Origin: Cristatella mucedo
Lineage: Eukaryota > Bryozoa > Phylactolaemata > Cristatellidae
Assembly: GCA_009760855.2 (NCBI GenBank)
Contig: WPIO01000174.1
Span: forward strand, 1 to 64,000
Length of the DNA: 64,000 nt
Direction of reading: 5' to 3'
The notes beneath the pieces were generated by a model. It had not been told where the DNA came from. It was given only the letters and a program-made list of their open reading frames with translations, and did no database searches. A program made the position numbers and the translations under genes. Position 1 is the stretch's first letter, and every line of letters begins with the position of its first letter. Below are positions 61,010-64,000 of this stretch, one piece after another.

Positions 61010-61275
61010 GGAATATTAATAATGATGGATTTGATTTAGCACCCTCATAACTTCTCTTTCTAAGGCACTTTACATCTGCTGCAAAGTAAGCATGATCGAA
61101 TGGTTAGTGGCATCGGGCTCGATAAACATGAAGAATGACACTGTTGGGGATGACATGCACAGGGTCGGCATGCAAGCTCGGTTAGTGGCAGTGTCAGCAC
61201 GCATAAGCACATAAAGGACGAAGCACAGGGACCAACTAAATGCTGTGATAAATAGATAGTTTTTAGTTTCTTTTC
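61010..61275 (-). mobile_element. LINE-A 3' end (paralogous to 30,630-30,895)
   Basis: Nearly identical in sequence and insertion point to the copy in the first duplication unit, so it was inherited through the duplication. Confidence 0.8.
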
Positions 61276-61384
61276 TATGTGTCATTGCAAGCAGTATGAT
61301 ACATTTATGAACTACCCCTAGTGGCAAATTTATGCTATACAATTGCGGTATCTTCGTCATGCATGTAGCAGGGAAGAATCAGGC

Positions 61385-61880
61385 TTCACAATATACAGCT
61401 GGTACAAAACTTTGGAGCCATGGTCGTTTGTCAAGAACTGTCGCAGTGTCCACATTATTGCAACGTTTCTCACCGACCTGCATTGGCTCCCCACTAAGCA
61501 GCCTATCGACTTGTAAGGTTGTCTCCCTCACTTTCCTATCCCTTAATGCTCTTGCTCTGACCCACCTTGCTCAAGTACTTCGTGATCAGGCCAGGCATCT
61601 TAGGACCTGTTCAGCTGACTGGTGTTGCATGGCTGTGCGTCGAACTAACCTCTAACCCTTTGGAGACTGAACGTTTAGCTCTAGTGCTCCAAAAGCCTGG
61701 ATCTAACTCCAGACTGATATTGCATCCCCAGATTTAACATTTAAATCGAAGCAGGGCACACATTTGATCACTTGCGTGCATACTGATTCTGTGCACGTCA
61801 TCGCCAATCGTACTGACCCGCTTCCTCAGCAGCATGTGCAAAGTGCACGGAAAGGAATGAATTTTCCGAGGGTGGCATAC
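61385..61880 (+). mobile_element. LINE-A C-terminal and 3' UTR remnant (paralogous to 30,985-31,420)
   Basis: It has the same broken coding remnant (THLAQVLRDQARHLRTCSAD, FSSSAPKAW). It keeps the UTR part ACTTGCGTGCATACTGATTC ... CTTCCTCAGCAGCATGTGCA that copy 1 has lost. Confidence 0.8.
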
Positions 61881-62053
61881 CAATTTTTTAGTAAAAGATT
61901 CTAGTAAATGATTCGAGTAAACGATTGACGGGCTTGCTGCATCTGGCGAACAGTCCTTACCACGATCCTACGAATAATTAAGCAGCGATGACTACATCGC
62001 TGCTTTATCAGAAGCCAGGCAATCTCTCCTATAAACGATTCGTGACCTTACAG

Positions 62054-62360
62054 GACGCGTCCGAGTGAAGGTCGGGGCACTTCGAGTGACGACGACGGCA
62101 TTCTCGCCAAGTTCCTGCTCGGCAACGTCACCGACGAGTGGCCGGATGCCGCGGCCCAACTGTCCTGCCGCCGAGCTCTTTTACAAACGCCGGTCGGAGA
62201 GCCGATCGCTTATGATTTTGATACAGACGACATTCCTCTGCAATTCGACGAAGCAAGTCTCGAGACTATTGGATACAGAAGCGATCTGTTCAAATCGATG
62301 CTGGACGAGGTTTGTGAGGCGAAAATGGCGCTCGGTGCCATTTTTCGATCGATGCTTTGA
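62054..62360 (+). CDS. Second exon of the short paralogue, 101 codons to a stop
   Basis: After TTACAG one G completes the Gly codon. The frame then reads TRPSEGRGTSSDDDGILAKF, LLGNVTDEWPDAA, TPVGEPIAYDFDTDDIPLQF and ETIGYRSDLFKSMLDEVCEA, ending at TGA 62,358. It is acidic and well mixed in composition, more protein-like than any other frame nearby. A competing frame (62,065-62,463) is Ser/Cys-rich and lacks phase agreement. The paralogue at 31,904 shares the SFVDEWPD / NVTDEWPD core. A further exon could follow, because a DEV|GTTTGT-like donor and a protein-like frame further down (FFGDVDSLELQKTAVWSFGG, 62,460-62,636) exist. Function is unknown. Confidence 0.5.
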
Positions 62361-63064
62361 TCAGGTCTCGGTCGATGCTTTGATCAGGCAGGCGGGAATG
62401 TGCGGTCCGTTGGCTCTGCTTTGCCTCTTTCTGTGCGCACATGCTTCGCTCGGGATGATTTAAGACTAGTCGTACATTTTTTGGAGATGTCGACTCCTTG
62501 GAGCTTCAGAAAACTGCCGTCTGGTCATTCGGCGGGAAGAGAGAACAGCAGGGCAGCGCTGGAGTGCTTTCGAAGTCCAGGCTTCGATTCCACAAGGTCC
62601 GATGTTCTCCCATTCGAATCGATGTCACCCGATTATGAGCATGACATATACATTTACTCCAAAGAACGCGAGGTATGATGCACTTCCCATTCGTAGAGGA
62701 GCTAATTGTCAGTATCTAGCCTCTAGCACAGTTGAAATGGATAAAATGCCTCTACTGAATCGTTGGCACCCAACAATTCAGTTATTTTTATAAAATATGT
62801 CGATTTGGAAGACAGCGTACACTAGTAAGAGAAAAATACAAATAAAAGGAAGATGAGTATTTTAAAAAAGCTTTTTCGGGAAAGGGAGCAGTACAAGTGT
62901 GCCCTTATAAGTGTGTGGGTGTGTAGTGCTAAGTAACGTGCACCGGTACGGTTTGTTGGTGGATTTGATAAAAAGACACACAGGGTATTCTACGTAAAAA
63001 AGGCTGAAGCATTGGCTGCAACGCATAAGCATATCATATTCAAGGAATTGCTCTGAACGCCTCA
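62361..63064 (+). other. Downstream part of the duplicated locus; possible further exon
   Basis: A frame without ATG at about 62,460-62,636 reads FFGDVDSLELQKTAVWSFGG, then RLRFHKVRCSPIRIDV. Another frame, 62,400-62,678, overlaps it and ends at a GAG|GTATGA donor-like site. The two cannot both be real. From about 62,720 on, the sequence matches 32,810-33,485 and is not coding. A 17-bp tandem duplication (TCGATGCTTTGATCAGG) lies at 62,350-62,387. Confidence 0.3.
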
Positions 63065-63300
63065 ATTTATTTAGGACAGCATTTAGTGGGTCCCTGTGAT
63101 TCGTCCTTCATGTGCTTATGCGTGCTGACACTGTGCATGCTGCCACTAACCACATTTGCATGCTGACCCTGTGCATGTCACCCCTAGGTGTCATATTCCA
63201 AAGCGACCTCTCGTTAGACGACCATATCAGCTCCACAGTCAAATCCGCCTATTTTCAGCTTTATAACATTGCTAAAATTCGGGCTTGTTTAGATGTGCTT
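63065..63300 (+). mobile_element. Rearranged LINE-A: 3' UTR followed by an RT fragment
   Basis: The plus-strand UTR piece (TTTAGTGGGTCCCTGTGATT ... GCATGTCACCCCTAGG) is joined directly to a coding piece reading GVIFQSDLSLDDHISSTVKS, then AYFQLYNIAKIRACLD. In normal elements the coding part precedes the UTR. Confidence 0.85.
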
Positions 63301-63744
63301 GTTTAGATGTGCTAGCACCGTGCGTGCTGCTCCAGAGCATGCCGTGTTGAGAGAGGGAGAAGAGTGGATAGCTTGCGGCGTGCAGGCCGACGGAAACAGG
63401 CAGGAAGTGAAATGCGCAGCAAGGAACACGTCACGTGCCGGCGAGGAGCGCGACCATTGGGCGAATGGAACGTCGGCTGTGGGGGGGCAGAACCACGTGA
63501 CGTGATGCCACGCCCACAACCTCTCCCTCTCTGCCAGTGGCCTCCAGGCCCTTCGGGGAATTTTTCGGTGCTAAAAAAATCAACGCGAAATTCTCGACTC
63601 GCTTACCCGAGCTTGTGGTAGCATGTCCGTGACCTTATGGCCCGGTGTATTTCGTGCCGTCAGCAGCACCGGTTTCCGGGGTGCGTCTTTTCCGGCCGAC
63701 GACCAAGATGGCGGGTAGGCTGCAGCGGCACTTGTTCGTAACAA
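63301..63744. other. No gene recognised; ends in duplicated block
   Basis: 63,301-63,510 is copy-2-specific; short ORFs on both strands have no motif. 63,520-63,744 matches 33,805-34,030. Confidence 0.4.
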
Positions 63745-63850
63745 TAATTTATAGTAATAATTCTAATGCAATTGATATAGCGCCCCCGGAGAATCACCTC
63801 AGAGAACTCGGTCTCTTACTAGGCAGTTTACATTTGCTGCAAAAGATGTA
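63745..63850 (-). mobile_element. LINE-A tail fragment
   Basis: The complement of the worn hairpin (ATATAGCGCCCCCGGAGAAT ... CTAGGCAGTTTACATTTGCT). It is shared with copy 1 at 34,031 but extends further into the UTR. Confidence 0.75.
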
Positions 63851-63854
63851 CGAT

Positions 63855-63916
63855 CGGACTTTTAGCGGTACTTTTAGCGGTACTTTTAGCGGTACTTTTA
63901 GCGGACTTTTAGCGGT
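63855..63916. repeat. 12-bp tandem repeat, about five units
   Basis: CGGTACTTTTAG repeated, with CGGACTTTTAG variants of 11 bp at both ends. Confidence 0.95.
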
Positions 63917-64000
63917 AGATCTATCGTTTGTCATCCTCACCGTCCTTCGGGGTTTTTCAAGAATTGGCAGTTCGTGCCAGACACTAGCGAGCTATTTACG

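Larger units (their letters stand above)
60131..62053 (+). other. Predicted intron of the short paralogue
   Basis: GTAAGT at the start and TTACAG at the end. It joins phase-matched frames (two bases GG before, one base G after). It contains the two LINE-A remnants listed separately and is homologous to 29,776-31,903. No branch point or expression evidence is available. Confidence 0.5.
59980..63850 (+). repeat. Segmental duplication, copy 2
   Basis: Collinear with about 29,663-34,110. Copy-2-specific features are the absence of the LINE inserted at 32,343 in copy 1, retention of about 80 bp of LINE-A UTR near 61,750-61,825, and a LINE-A/unrelated replacement at 63,065-63,510. Nearest-identity stretches (for example 61,280-61,500 against 30,886-31,106) are almost base-identical. 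Confidence 0.85.

Overview
This window looks like eukaryotic, probably invertebrate-animal, nuclear DNA. It has GT-AG-like splice sites, many 5'-truncated non-LTR retrotransposons of CR1/L2 type, tRNA-derived SINE-like pieces, long (GA)n, (CT)n, (TA)n and (GT)n microsatellites, CpG-rich islands and almost no long unique ORFs. The species cannot be named from the sequence.

Layout. Bases 1 to about 29,700 are one continuous 36-bp tandem array of roughly 825 units. In one frame each unit encodes a 12-residue motif of the form (D/E)H-x-x-G-D/K-R-x-G-M-S-A/E. The array runs off the left edge. It is organised into higher-order repeats: about 3.4 to 4.8 kb on the left, and a near-identical tandem pair of 2,665 bp at 22.8-28.0 kb. 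From 29.7 kb on, the window is mostly decayed transposons and unique sequence.

The main result is a paralogous partner of the array locus at 59.77-63.8 kb. There the array is only five exact 36-bp units plus a partial unit. They lie in an open frame after a basic, NLS-like stretch, and the frame runs to a GTAAGT donor. About 1.9 kb downstream an AG acceptor opens a second reading frame of 101 codons, and its phase matches the donor exactly. The large-array locus keeps the same donor and acceptor but has a stop just before the donor and a shortened, frame-shifted second exon. The two loci are a segmental duplication (about 29.66-34.11 kb against 60.0-63.8 kb). One copy apparently exploded into a satellite-sized array of at least 29.7 kb while its reading frame decayed.

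Downstream of the large array, at 35.06-37.26 kb on the same strand, are pieces of a mitotic (A/B-type) cyclin. The N-terminal cyclin box runs to its IASKYE motif and a donor, followed by part of the C-terminal box and a KYS-type end. It has at least two frame breaks, so it is scored as a pseudogene or badly diverged gene. The matching position in the second copy would lie beyond base 64,000, so whether the repeat exon belongs to a cyclin gene cannot be settled here.

The rest holds two retrotransposon families (called LINE-A and LINE-B here), often nested in each other. It also holds tRNA-like SINE pieces, a GCATTGCA-rich minisatellite at 44.1-45.6 kb, a 33-bp coding-type minisatellite in inverted arrangement at 58.3-59.3 kb, and several short unrecognised candidate exons. 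Function is inferred from reading the sequence only; no database search was run.
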